Shown: piece after piece, positions 35,059 through 43,764 of the stretch | Layout: every line of letters starts with the position of its first letter | Numbering within the stretch: position 1 is the first letter of the stretch | Origin: Polynucleobacter sp. VK25 | GTDB lineage: Bacteria; Pseudomonadota; Gammaproteobacteria; Burkholderiales; Burkholderiaceae | Reading direction: 5' to 3' | Assembly (NCBI RefSeq): GCF_018687355.1 | Contig: NZ_CP061288.1 | Coordinates: forward strand, 1,684,144 to 1,748,143 | Length of the DNA stretch: 64,000 bases | Notes under the pieces: model-generated | What the model saw: only the letters and a program-made list of their open reading frames with translations | The model's database searches: none | What the model was told of the DNA's origin: nothing | Position numbers and translations under genes: made by a program

Positions 35059-36189
35059 ATGCGCATAGGAGTACCACTGGAAACAAGGCCCGGGGAAACT
35101 CGAGTTGCCGCCACACCAGAAACCGTTAAGAAGCTCATCGGCCAAGGTCATACCGTCGTTATTCAAAAAGATGCCGGATTAAAAGCCAGTCAACCTGACT
35201 CTGCGTACGAAGCTGTCGGCGCAACTATCGGTAGTGCCGCAGATGCATTTGGCTCTGAGATTGTTCTCAAGGTGCGCGCACCTGAAGGGGCTGAACTCAA
35301 GCAAATTAAATCTGGCGCCGTGCTTTTGGGCATGCTTGATCCATTTGATAACGACATGATTGCCGCAATGGCAGCGCAAGGCGTTACCGCATTCTCCTTA
35401 GAGGCTGCGCCACGCACAACACGCGCACAAAGCATGGACGTTTTATCTTCTCAAGCAAACATTGCTGGATATAAAGCAGTGATGGTTGCCGCGAACGAAT
35501 ATCAACGCTTTATGCCAATGTTGATGACTGCTGCAGGAACTGTGAAAGCAGCTCGCGTACTCATCTTAGGCGCTGGTGTTGCTGGCTTACAAGCCATCGC
35601 TACCGCAAAGCGTCTTGGTGCAGTTATCGAAGCCTCTGATGTGCGCCCTGCCGCTAAAGAACAAATCGAATCATTAGGCGCCAAGTTTGTTGACGTTCCT
35701 TATGAAACTGATGAAGAACGTGAGATTGCCAAAGGTGTTGGTGGTTATGCCCGCCCAATGCCTGAAGCCTGGATGAAGCGTCAAGCAGCTTTAGTTGCTG
35801 AGCGCGCACAACAAGCTGACATCGTCATTACTACTGCATTAATTCCAGGGCGTAAGCCGCCTGTGCTTTTGCATAGCGATACTGTTGCCAATATGAAACC
35901 AGGCTCAATCGTGATCGACTTAGCTGCAGGCAAAGGTGATAACGGCTCAGGCAACTGCCCGCTAACGCAAGCAGATAAAGTAGTTGATGTGAATGGCGTA
36001 AAGATTGTTGGCTATACCAATTTAGCCAGCATGGTCGCAGCAGATGCTTCCGCGCTCTATTCACGCAACCTGCTCGATTTCATGAAACTCATCGTGGATA
36101 AAGATGCCAAGCTGGTTATCCCAAGTGATGATGACATCGTTACTGCTTGCTTAATGTGTCGTGATGGTCAAGCCATCCGCAAAAACTAA
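35059..36189 (+). CDS. pntAA: NAD(P) transhydrogenase alpha subunit, NAD-binding part
   Basis: The NAD(H)-binding domain I of the proton-pumping transhydrogenase, which makes NADPH from NADH using the proton gradient. The 376-aa protein starts MRIGVPLETRPGETRVAATP, has the Rossmann motif LILGAGVAGLQAIATAKRLG (about residue 169) and VIDLAAGKGDNGSGN. It ends before any membrane segment, so this is the split, three-polypeptide form of the enzyme. pntAB follows 24 nt downstream. Confidence 0.96.
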   Translation: MRIGVPLETRPGETRVAATPETVKKLIGQGHTVVIQKDAGLKASQPDSAYEAVGATIGSAADAFGSEIVLKVRAPEGAELKQIKSGAVLLGMLDPFDNDMIAAMAAQGVTAFSLEAAPRTTRAQSMDVLSSQANIAGYKAVMVAANEYQRFMPMLMTAAGTVKAARVLILGAGVAGLQAIATAKRLGAVIEASDVRPAAKEQIESLGAKFVDVPYETDEEREIAKGVGGYARPMPEAWMKRQAALVAERAQQADIVITTALIPGRKPPVLLHSDTVANMKPGSIVIDLAAGKGDNGSGNCPLTQADKVVDVNGVKIVGYTNLASMVAADASALYSRNLLDFMKLIVDKDAKLVIPSDDDIVTACLMCRDGQAIRKN

Positions 36190-36213
36190 TAGTAAAAATA
36201 CTAAGGAAACACT

Positions 36214-36552
36214 ATGGATCTCGCTGCCTTTCAAAGCATCCTCACCGTTCAAAACATTACCGTATTTGTGTTGGCCATTTTTGTTGGCTATCACGTAGTT
36301 TGGAACGTGACCCCAGCATTGCACACGCCTTTAATGGCAGTAACTAATGCGATCTCCGGCATCATCATCGTTGGCGCATTGCTCCAAACTGAAGTTATCG
36401 GTGGCGATGAAATCACCCTGACTAGCATTATTGGTGCGGTTGCCGTATTCCTCGCCTCGATCAATATTTTTGGTGGCTTTATGGTCACCCGTCGCATGCT
36501 TGAAATGTTCAAGAAAAAAGCCCCTAAAGCTGATGCGGCTGGAACCAAATAA
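36214..36552 (+). CDS. pntAB: NAD(P) transhydrogenase alpha subunit, membrane part
   Basis: A 112-aa membrane protein with three hydrophobic segments (about 13-30, 38-58 and 68-92). It forms the alpha-side membrane helices of the proton channel. The motif [23 protein letters not shown] is typical of PntAB, shown here in part: [17 protein letters not shown]. It lies between pntAA and pntB with short gaps (24 and 33 nt). Confidence 0.95.
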   Translation: MDLAAFQSILTVQNITVFVLAIFVGYHVVWNVTPALHTPLMAVTNAISGIIIVGALLQTEVIGGDEITLTSIIGAVAVFLASINIFGGFMVTRRMLEMFKKKAPKADAAGTK

Positions 36553-36585
36553 ACCTAGAACAAGACCCATATAGAGACCAAAACT

Positions 36586-37953
36586 ATGTCAAACATAACC
36601 GCTATTTCCTATCTCATTTCATCGGTGTTGTTCATCCTCGCTTTGCGCGGCTTATCCTCACCAACCACTTCACGTCAAGGCAACACCTTTGGCATGATTG
36701 GTATGTTGTTAGCAGTCATCACCACCTTCTTTGTTCCTGATTTCAAACCAGTCATCTCATTGATTGGCGTTGCGATCGTAGGTGGCGCCATCATTGGTAC
36801 GCTTGCTGCTAAGCGTGTACAAATGACTAAGATGCCTGAGTTGGTTGCTCTGATGCACTCCTTTGTAGGTTTGTCAGCCGTATTAATTGCGATTGCTGCT
36901 GTATTTAATCCAGCTCATGACCATACTGGCGCGCAGAAGATTGAACTCTTTATTGGTGCTTTCATTGGCGCCATCACCTTCACTGCATCTGTTATTGCTT
37001 TCGGAAAATTGTCCGGCAAGGTCAGCGGCAAACCAGTGAGCTTTACTGGTCAACACTTGCTGAACTTAGTCTTAGCAGTTTCGATGGTGGGCGCTGGCGT
37101 TGCATATTACATGGGTGATAGCCACGCAGCCTTCTTGGCGATGTGTGCCATTGCCTTGGTATTGGGCGTGACCTTGATCATCCCTATTGGTGGTGCTGAT
37201 ATGCCAGTGGTTGTATCAATGCTGAATAGCTACTCTGGTTGGGCTGCTGCCGGTATTGGTTTCACATTGAACAACCCAGTATTAATTATTGCTGGTGCTT
37301 GCGTTGGCTCATCAGGTGCAATTCTTTCTTACATCATGTGTAAGGCGATGAACCGCTCTATTCTAGCTGTATTGCTTGGCGGCTTTGGTGCTGAAGCTGC
37401 TGCAGGCGGTGCTGATGATGGCGGTCCCAAGAACTACAAGACTGGCTCACCTGAAGATGCAGCTTTCCTTATGGAAAATGCGGACACTGTAATCATCGTT
37501 CCTGGCTATGGCTTAGCAGTGGCTCGCGCTCAACACGCCCTCAAAGAATTAACTGAAAAGCTAACTCACCATGGCGTTACTGTGAAATACGCTATTCACC
37601 CAGTTGCTGGACGTATGCCTGGTCACATGAACGTACTCTTGGCCGAAGCTGAAGTTCCATACGATCAAGTATTTGAGATGGAAGACATCAACAGCGACTT
37701 TGGTCAGGCAGACGTAGTATTGGTGCTTGGTGCGAACGACGTTGTTAACCCAGCAGCACGCACTCCAGGTAGTCCAATCTTTGGCATGCCAATTTTGGAG
37801 GCATTCAAAGCCAAAACTATTATTGTGAACAAGCGCTCTATGGCAGCTGGTTATGCCGGCTTGGATAACGAACTCTTCTACATGGATAAAACCATGATGG
37901 TCTTCGGTGATGCGAAGAAAGTTGTCGAAGAGATGGTTAAGGCTGTTGAGTGA
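36586..37953 (+). CDS. pntB: NAD(P) transhydrogenase beta subunit
   Basis: The 455-aa beta subunit. An N-terminal membrane domain with about eight or nine helices completes the proton channel. The C-terminal NADP(H)-binding domain III has VIIVPGYGLAVARAQHAL, HPVAGRMPGHMNVLLAEA and VLVLGANDVVNPAA, all diagnostic. Followed by a cluster of inverted repeats rather than a classic terminator. Confidence 0.97.
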   Translation: MSNITAISYLISSVLFILALRGLSSPTTSRQGNTFGMIGMLLAVITTFFVPDFKPVISLIGVAIVGGAIIGTLAAKRVQMTKMPELVALMHSFVGLSAVLIAIAAVFNPAHDHTGAQKIELFIGAFIGAITFTASVIAFGKLSGKVSGKPVSFTGQHLLNLVLAVSMVGAGVAYYMGDSHAAFLAMCAIALVLGVTLIIPIGGADMPVVVSMLNSYSGWAAAGIGFTLNNPVLIIAGACVGSSGAILSYIMCKAMNRSILAVLLGGFGAEAAAGGADDGGPKNYKTGSPEDAAFLMENADTVIIVPGYGLAVARAQHALKELTEKLTHHGVTVKYAIHPVAGRMPGHMNVLLAEAEVPYDQVFEMEDINSDFGQADVVLVLGANDVVNPAARTPGSPIFGMPILEAFKAKTIIVNKRSMAAGYAGLDNELFYMDKTMMVFGDAKKVVEEMVKAVE

Positions 37954-37962
37954 TGTTTAGCA

Positions 37963-37986
37963 GCCTCAAGCAGTAAGTCTTGAGGC
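37963..37986 (+). terminator. Hairpin after pntB, possible transcription end
   Basis: GCCTCAAG and CTTGAGGC form a perfect 8-bp stem with an 8-nt loop, starting 10 nt after the pntB stop codon. No T-tract follows, so it may protect the mRNA 3' end or act with Rho instead of being an intrinsic terminator. Confidence 0.45.
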
Positions 37987-38004
37987 AGAAATAGAGTGTC
38001 GGAA

Positions 38005-38038
38005 CCATCTTCCATCCCCCCATCGGGATTGAAGATGG
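38005..38038. repeat. Second inverted repeat after pntB
   Basis: CCATCTTC and GAAGATGG pair perfectly across 18 nt that include a smaller ATCC/GGAT helix, giving one long imperfect hairpin. No T-tract follows. Confidence 0.5.
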
Positions 38039-38072
38039 CCACATTTCTGACGTGTTAATCCGCTACGTTTGG

Positions 38073-38096
38073 AATCCGAATTCGTATATTCGGATT
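38073..38096. repeat. Third inverted repeat after pntB
   Basis: AATCCGAA and TTCGGATT form a perfect 8-bp inverted repeat around an 8-nt A/T-rich centre. A GTAAGGCTTAC palindrome follows at 38102-38112, just before the convergent glycosyltransferase stop. Confidence 0.5.
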
Positions 38097-38116
38097 ACCC
38101 TGTAAGGCTTACCTTA

Positions 38117-38800
38117 TTAATCAAAGCCCTCGTTAACCCGCAAATAATTTTTCTTCCATACATCAGACATAGACTCGTTTGCGTAATCCTTAAAGCATGG
38201 AGTGCCCAATGTGTAATGAATTAGCTTTGCATTAGGATTGTCTGGGTATTCAATTGCAAGCCAGTTCCATTCCGCATCCAGACCACCAATCAAATCATCG
38301 TTAAGCCAAGAAAATCGATGTAAGTAGGATCCAGGCTGACTTTGGACAAATTCTGGGGTGAGAACACTATTGTCTGGATGCCCACAATTCCACAAAATTA
38401 AGCTAGACCAATTTTTCCTTGGGTAATCTACATTTTTATTGCCTAGATATTTTTTAATAGCTTTAGTTTTGTATTCATGTCGCACTACTTGAACAGCCTT
38501 ATTTTCATCTCGCAGCGCCCACAACTCAGCAATGTCAGCCTGGCACACCATGTCTCCATCTGCAAAGATTGCCCAGCCAGAAAAGTTCATCAAATAAGGC
38601 GTCAAAAATCTTGAATAAACAAACGTGTTACTACCATCCGTATGCACTTCTCTGTATTTGTCTAGTGTGTTTTCTGCCAGCGGAAGAAATTGAACGGGCA
38701 TAGTAGCGCGGTCAATAATGGTTTGACAAAAAACATGGTACGCAACGGCTTCTCGCTGATCAAAGCCAACCACTAGGTTGATTTTATTTATAGATTTCAT
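38117..38800 (-). CDS. Putative glycosyltransferase, GT-A fold with DxD motif
   Basis: A 227-aa protein resembling small GT8-like transferases. Residues about 8-25 (LVVGFDQREAVAYHVFC) fit the nucleotide-sugar binding start. FADGDMV near residue 80 supplies the DxD-type metal site, preceded by YSRFLTPYLMNF. The later LILWNCGH and KLIHYTLGTPCF fit acceptor and C-terminal His segments. Sugar and acceptor are unknown. The start overlaps the end of the upstream TPR/glycosyltransferase gene by 17 nt, so the two are co-expressed and probably act on the same product. The region is A/T-rich compared with its neighbours. Confidence 0.72.
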   Translation of the reverse strand: MKSINKINLVVGFDQREAVAYHVFCQTIIDRATMPVQFLPLAENTLDKYREVHTDGSNTFVYSRFLTPYLMNFSGWAIFADGDMVCQADIAELWALRDENKAVQVVRHEYKTKAIKKYLGNKNVDYPRKNWSSLILWNCGHPDNSVLTPEFVQSQPGSYLHRFSWLNDDLIGGLDAEWNWLAIEYPDNPNAKLIHYTLGTPCFKDYANESMSDVWKKNYLRVNEGFD

Positions 38801-40568
38801 TTTTTAGTTTAGAAGCTATGTTGTTAATAGCGCCATTCCATTCGAAATTTTGGCCTTGAGAGTGCAAAGTGACACTTGGATACCAGCTACTAATTGCTTC
38901 TTCATGCCAATACCAAATTCGCCCAGCTGAGTATGGTACCAATAAAAAAGTTGTCTTACCCAGGGCCCCAGCCAAATGTGCGGTTACATTGCTGGTAGTA
39001 ACTATAAGGTCGCATGCTTGAATAATGGAAAGCAATCCATCTATATTCTTAAATAAATCAATACCTTCAATACTTGTCAATTTAGTACCAAAATTCTTTT
39101 CTAAATTCTGGATTTCTTCCTGAGTATCGCCATACTGCAAATTTATAAATTCACAGCCCTCAGCTTGAAAAATCTCATTTAAGTCTGAAAGCAAGATACT
39201 TTTATTCTTTCCAATCTTTTCGTTATTACTTCTCCATGCCACACCGCACTTAAATTGTTTTTTAAGGCTAAATTTATTTTTGATATCCGTTGTTAACAAA
39301 GGATCATCCGCAAGATAAGGGACGCTTCGACCATCCATATCAGGATTTATTTTTAGAATGATGGGGAGGCTACCTAGTGGAATCTGCGCATCATATAAGC
39401 TGGCATCTAATGGCAATCTATTATCGACAAATTTAAATTCGGGAAAAGATCTAGATAAAATTGGCAATAATCTTGCATCGGTATAAAGCGTAATATTTTC
39501 TACTTTATTTTTAGCAATTCTTAGCAAAGATGCATAAAAAATAATATCGCCAACACCTTGCTCAGAAAAAATGAGTAGCCGCTTACTGTTGGATCCATTC
39601 CATAATGCCAAGCCCTCAATTGCCAACTTCAATTGAAAGTCTCTTGTCTTTAACCTCCAGTCGTAGTCCTCCCACCCAGCCCCATACTTCTTGAGAAATA
39701 AATTAAGCAAGGCCTTATTAGACCAAGCCTCAGCATAGTCAGGTCTTATAGCAAGGGCTTTATCGAAGTGAGTAATAGCCTCGTCATAGCGCTTAAGCTC
39801 AGACAAGGTCATCCCCTTATTGGACCAAGCCTCAGCATAGTCAGGTCTTATAGCAAGGGCTTTATCGAAGTGAGCCATTGCCTCGTCATAGCGCTTAAGC
39901 TCATTTAATACATTGCCTTTGTTCGACCAAGCCTCAGCATAGTCAGGCTTCAGGCTAAGAGCTTTATCGAAGTGGGCCATGGCCTCGTCATAGCGCTTAA
40001 GCTCATTTAATACATTGCCTTTGTTCGACCAAGCCTCAGCATAGTCAGGCTTCAGGCTAAGAGCTTTATCGAAGTGAGTAATAGCCTCGTCATAGCGCTT
40101 AAGCTCATTTAATACATTGCCTTTGTTCGACCAAGCTTCAGCATATTCAGGCTTCAGGCTAAGAGCTTTATCGAAGTGAGCCATTGCCTCGTCATAGCGC
40201 TTAAGCTCATTTAATACATTGCCTTTGTTCGACCAAGCTTCAGCATAGTCGGATCTTAAAGCAAGGGCTTTATCAAAAAAATTAGCGGAATTAGTGAACC
40301 GTCTAAATTCTTTTTCTATAAGGCCCAAGTTCAAATATGCCTCGCTATTACCGGCATCAATTGAAATCGCTTTTTCTGCAGCATCTTTGGCTTCAAAATA
40401 TTTTTTTAACTTTAACTGTGTAGCTGATAAATTTGTCAATGTTGACGACCTATCAGGCATAAGCTCAAGTGATTTTTTGAACTGATATTCTGCTTGCGAA
40501 AATTCTTCGGCCTCTAAAAATTTGCAGCCCTCTAAAAAATATTCTTTTGCTACTTCAAATGTGCTCAT
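38784..40568 (-). CDS. TPR-repeat protein with C-terminal glycosyltransferase-like domain
   Basis: A 594-aa two-part protein. Residues about 1-315 are tetratricopeptide repeats, five of them nearly identical 34-residue units beginning AEAWSNKGNVLNELKRYDEA. Residues about 330-590 resemble a GT-B domain, with LLIFSEQGVGDIIFYASLLR, CGVAWRSNNEKIG and a donor-site segment ACDLIVTTSNVTAHLAGALG. Such TPR-GT proteins occur in polysaccharide and flagellin glycosylation loci; the substrate here is unknown. I start at ATG 40566-40568 (MSTFEVAKEYF) with AAGGG just upstream. The frame remains open 25 codons further to 40643. It is followed by the DxD glycosyltransferase gene (17-nt overlap). Confidence 0.82.
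   Translation of the reverse strand: MSTFEVAKEYFLEGCKFLEAEEFSQAEYQFKKSLELMPDRSSTLTNLSATQLKLKKYFEAKDAAEKAISIDAGNSEAYLNLGLIEKEFRRFTNSANFFDKALALRSDYAEAWSNKGNVLNELKRYDEAMAHFDKALSLKPEYAEAWSNKGNVLNELKRYDEAITHFDKALSLKPDYAEAWSNKGNVLNELKRYDEAMAHFDKALSLKPDYAEAWSNKGNVLNELKRYDEAMAHFDKALAIRPDYAEAWSNKGMTLSELKRYDEAITHFDKALAIRPDYAEAWSNKALLNLFLKKYGAGWEDYDWRLKTRDFQLKLAIEGLALWNGSNSKRLLIFSEQGVGDIIFYASLLRIAKNKVENITLYTDARLLPILSRSFPEFKFVDNRLPLDASLYDAQIPLGSLPIILKINPDMDGRSVPYLADDPLLTTDIKNKFSLKKQFKCGVAWRSNNEKIGKNKSILLSDLNEIFQAEGCEFINLQYGDTQEEIQNLEKNFGTKLTSIEGIDLFKNIDGLLSIIQACDLIVTTSNVTAHLAGALGKTTFLLVPYSAGRIWYWHEEAISSWYPSVTLHSQGQNFEWNGAINNIASKLKNEIYK
39721..40230. repeat. Five tandem 102-bp repeats coding for TPR units
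   Basis: Units begin at 39721, 39823, 39925, 40027 and 40129, each exactly 102 bp (34 codons) and differing at few positions. A sixth, diverged unit starts at 40231. Sub-variants are shuffled: AGTAATAGCC occurs in units 1 and 4, AGCCATTGCC in units 2 and 5. This mosaic pattern points to recent duplication and recombination between units. The period keeps the reading frame. Confidence 0.95.
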
Positions 40569-40798
40569 AGCCCTTACTTTTGTCCGCAAAATCCAGCAAA
40601 AACCACCATAATGGTTTGTATATTGCCCCATTCTAATCCGCATCTATCTATGAAGATGCATTCAAAATCTATTTAGAAAGATCTAAAAAGGGGTATCTGA
40701 ATGGAATCTTTATAAAAAACATTCCTGAGAGTGCGTCAGGGCGATTCAAATCTAAGACAAAAAAGGTTTTAACCTCAATATTATTTAAACCACCAGCG

Positions 40799-42826
40799 TT
40801 AAAACGAGCGCTCAACCCTGACAATGACGATCATGTCAGGCTTTCTGTCTGCCTTCTCAAGGTCTGCGGGTAATTCTTTTAACTTTTCACTCCAGTGTCC
40901 GACATAGCGAACCTCTTTAAAGGTCGCATTCAAATACTGTCTTAATGCGCTGGTAAATGAATCGCCGACTACCCAAACATACTTACTTGATAAAGGATTG
41001 GCATTGCTTACAACTACGGTAGAACCAAATGCTGTTTTTTGCTCATCCTTAATTTCTTTTTCGCTTAAGGCTGGTTGATTTTTCCAAACAACATCCCAGC
41101 TATCTCCAGGATGGAGTGGGAAGTTTTCTATCTTGTAAGTGCTAATCAGATCACCCTTGTAAAGGGCCCCCTGTCGAAATTCGACCTCTGGAATGGGCAA
41201 ATTAAGACGCCTTGAGCATTCAGAATAGGTTAAGAAGGAGCCTTTATTGTTCCAGTGAGTATCGGTTCTCGGATAAAGAATGCCTTCCGAGTTTTTCAGT
41301 CGAAGCAAATCATCCGTCGGATCACATACAACTAGATGAGGGATCTTTTTTAGCTCATCCAAAAAGAAGCTGCTATATTTTTTTGTTGATGGCACCAAAT
41401 CGTCTGGCAAATATTCAGGGTAAATGCTTGATTTATCCGGACCAACAATTAAAACAAGCTGGGTATTAAATTGTGCTGCTTTTTGAGCAATCTCAGAAAA
41501 AGCTTTGCTGGTAGCCTCTACCTCACCCTCAAATGGGATAACGGAAAGCTTAAGCTTAGCCATCGCATTGTCTGCAACGCCTAAAAATAACCAATCTTCT
41601 TTTCCTCTGTACCAGGGGACTCTATTGGTATTTACTTTATCGGCATTTCTAAAGCTTAAGCCATTACGAACATAAGTATTAAAGCCAATATAACCAACAA
41701 TCGTCATCAGAGAGAGGAGAATTACAACACTAGCTTTAGTATTTTTTCCAAAGCGAATAGGACTCTCAACTAACTTGAATGTGACCCATGCAAGCAATAC
41801 AGCAAGTAAACAAGCCCCGATTCTTATGCCAAGACTTGGGACCGCACCCTCAATAATCCTAGCAAACGACAGTAAAGGCCAATGCCATAAGTACAGCGGG
41901 AAACTGATTACCCCAAACCAAACTATCAATGGATTTGATAAAACCAAGCGATTGATGATGGCCTCAGAACCAGCGGCAATAATCAATACAGTACCCATCA
42001 CCGGTATTAAAGCCCACCATCCTGGAAAACTTATATCCTTATTAATACTCCACAATCCATAGGCAAGCATACAAAACCCAATAATTGATAGGATATTTGA
42101 CGACTTTAATGAAGCAAGAGAAGCGTCAATCTTCTTTTCAGCATTGCCGAGCCAAGCTCTTTTATATAAGGCTATCCACGCCAATAAGCTCCCACTTAAT
42201 AACTCCCAGAAACGTGTTTGCGGAGAATAAAAAGTTGCAACTGCATCCTGATTAATGCCATACACATTAAGAGCAAAAGAGGCTAAAGCCATCATGATGG
42301 CAATGAAGAGAAGGTTGAACTTACATCTCCATGAAATCCATAGCAATATTGGCCACACAATATAAAACTGCTCTTCAATCCCCAAGCTCCATAAATGAAG
42401 TAATGGCTTGGTATCGGCCGCTGCATCAAAATAGCCAGCTTCATTCCACAAAACTAAATTAGATACAAACCCAGCGCCAGCAGCCATATGCTTACCCAAC
42501 TGCATGTACTCATCAGCAATTAATACAAACCAGCCAAATACAAAGGAGGCGATCAGGACAAGAATGAGCGCTGGAAAAATACGTTTAATGCGACGCACAT
42601 AAAACCCAGAGAAACTGAAAAGATTGTTGTCTAGACCATGAAAAATAATTGTGGAAATGAGATATCCAGAGATCACAAAAAAAATGTCGACCCCGATAAA
42701 TCCACCCCTGACCATCTCCGGGAATGCATGAAAAGCCAGAACGGCAAGAACGGCTATAGCTCGTAATCCGTCAATATCAGGGCGATATTTAGGGTGAAAT
42801 TGAGGGGGTACAAAAGTTTTGGGCAT
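40799..42826 (-). CDS. Acyltransferase-3 membrane protein fused to AlgX/AlgJ-like SGNH domain
   Basis: A 675-aa protein. The N-terminal half (about 10-375) is an acyltransferase-3 domain with some ten membrane helices and the start YRPDIDGLRAIAVLAVLAFH, then FIGVDIFFVISGYLIS, as in OafA/YrhL O-acetyltransferases. The periplasmic C-terminal half (about 400-675) has TDTHWNNKGSF (Asp522, His524) followed 99 residues later by VVGDSFTSAL (Ser623). This order, Asp-His before Ser, matches the AlgX/AlgJ type of SGNH domain and is the reverse of the ordinary one. Likely role: O-acetylation of a surface glycan. It precedes the TPR/glycosyltransferase gene on the same strand with a 230-nt gap. Confidence 0.85.
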   Translation of the reverse strand: MPKTFVPPQFHPKYRPDIDGLRAIAVLAVLAFHAFPEMVRGGFIGVDIFFVISGYLISTIIFHGLDNNLFSFSGFYVRRIKRIFPALILVLIASFVFGWFVLIADEYMQLGKHMAAGAGFVSNLVLWNEAGYFDAAADTKPLLHLWSLGIEEQFYIVWPILLWISWRCKFNLLFIAIMMALASFALNVYGINQDAVATFYSPQTRFWELLSGSLLAWIALYKRAWLGNAEKKIDASLASLKSSNILSIIGFCMLAYGLWSINKDISFPGWWALIPVMGTVLIIAAGSEAIINRLVLSNPLIVWFGVISFPLYLWHWPLLSFARIIEGAVPSLGIRIGACLLAVLLAWVTFKLVESPIRFGKNTKASVVILLSLMTIVGYIGFNTYVRNGLSFRNADKVNTNRVPWYRGKEDWLFLGVADNAMAKLKLSVIPFEGEVEATSKAFSEIAQKAAQFNTQLVLIVGPDKSSIYPEYLPDDLVPSTKKYSSFFLDELKKIPHLVVCDPTDDLLRLKNSEGILYPRTDTHWNNKGSFLTYSECSRRLNLPIPEVEFRQGALYKGDLISTYKIENFPLHPGDSWDVVWKNQPALSEKEIKDEQKTAFGSTVVVSNANPLSSKYVWVVGDSFTSALRQYLNATFKEVRYVGHWSEKLKELPADLEKADRKPDMIVIVRVERSF

Positions 42827-42886
42827 CTAGCGAGATTTTATCAACCCTTACGAGCTTCAAGTAACTAGCACCATCATTAAATAAAT

Positions 42887-42910
42887 GACCGCCTTTGGGC
42901 GGTTTTTATT
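42887..42910 (+). terminator. Rho-independent terminator with no obvious upstream gene
   Basis: GACCGCC-TTTG-GGCGGTTTTTATT is a compact G/C stem followed by five T residues, oriented rightward. It lies between two divergent start codons (42826 minus and 42961 plus), where no rightward gene ends. It may be a leader attenuator of the downstream gene or the remnant of a lost gene. Confidence 0.7.
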
Positions 42911-42960
42911 ACACTAAACAAACTCCAAAATTAAGCCCCACCACCTTACGAGAGCTTGCT

Positions 42961-43752
42961 ATGCCGAATTTCATTGGGAATCACCTAAATATTGTTAAAT
43001 ATGCGCCCTTCATATTTTTCATCTCCATCTTGATATTCTTATTGATAGGCTGGTCTTTTGGAAAATACCGTCTTCGCACCTCCAATCAGGTCATTGTTCG
43101 AGATTCCTTGGCATCCGCTATCTTTGGATTATCGGCACTGGTTCTTGGCTTTACATTCTCGGGGGCAAATGAGCATTTTGATCAACGCATTAGCCTCATG
43201 CGTGCCCAAGCCGATGCCATTACCCAAATTTACCAATCCAGCAAATACCTCGGTCCAAAAGATCAGATTGAGGTACGAAACTCTCTTAAAGAAATTCTGA
43301 CAGATCGTCTTGAGATATATAAAGAGATCAATACATTCGCTGACCTCAATGCAAATATTGCTCGCCTAGGCAGTAAATTAAATGGGTTTAATGAATTAAT
43401 GATGCTGAGTATTCCTCGCGCCCCAATTGGTAATAGAGAGTTAGCCGACAAGATCTTAAGACCTCAAACAGATCACCTCAATGAAGTTTTACGTGCTGGC
43501 ATGTTGAATGCTAGACATCATCCCCCACCCATTCTTGAGCGCTTCTTATTTTCCTTGCTATCGATTGGCGCTCTTTTAAGCGGTTATGCCATGGCGGTTA
43601 AAAAAGAAGAAGATTGGTTTTTAACCGCTCTTTACCTGGGTCTGATGGGATTTGCGCTTTATGTGATCTTCGCTCTAGAGTTCCCTAATCAGCTATTTCC
43701 CTACGAATCTTTTAATGCAGACTTACTGCGAACGCAAACGCTTCTTCAATAA
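42961..43752 (+). CDS. Four-helix membrane protein, DUF4239/bestrophin-like
   Basis: A 263-aa inner-membrane protein of unknown function. Two hydrophobic segments lie near the N-terminus (about 16-37 and 50-70) and two near the C-terminus (about 195-215 and 222-245), separated by a soluble helical stretch. The segment GLSALVLGFTFSGANEHFDQ followed by RAQADAITQIYQS resembles the DUF4239 (bestrophin-like) family. I start at ATG 42961 (MPNFIGNHLN); the open frame begins at 42895, but that would include the terminator hairpin. A weak GAGAG lies upstream. No functional link to neighbours is visible. Confidence 0.72.
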   Translation: MPNFIGNHLNIVKYAPFIFFISILIFLLIGWSFGKYRLRTSNQVIVRDSLASAIFGLSALVLGFTFSGANEHFDQRISLMRAQADAITQIYQSSKYLGPKDQIEVRNSLKEILTDRLEIYKEINTFADLNANIARLGSKLNGFNELMMLSIPRAPIGNRELADKILRPQTDHLNEVLRAGMLNARHHPPPILERFLFSLLSIGALLSGYAMAVKKEEDWFLTALYLGLMGFALYVIFALEFPNQLFPYESFNADLLRTQTLLQ

Positions 43753-43764
43753 ACTTTTAAAAGT

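Noticed and set aside
39721..40230. CRISPR-like reading of the tandem repeat
   Set aside because: The units are adjacent with no spacers, keep a 34-codon frame and translate to TPR motifs.
40749..40790. Terminator after the acyltransferase gene
   Set aside because: AGGT/ACCT followed by T residues on the minus strand gives only a 4-5 bp stem, too weak to call.
42895..42960. 22-codon upstream extension of the DUF4239-like protein
   Set aside because: It would translate through the terminator hairpin and adds no membrane or family sequence.
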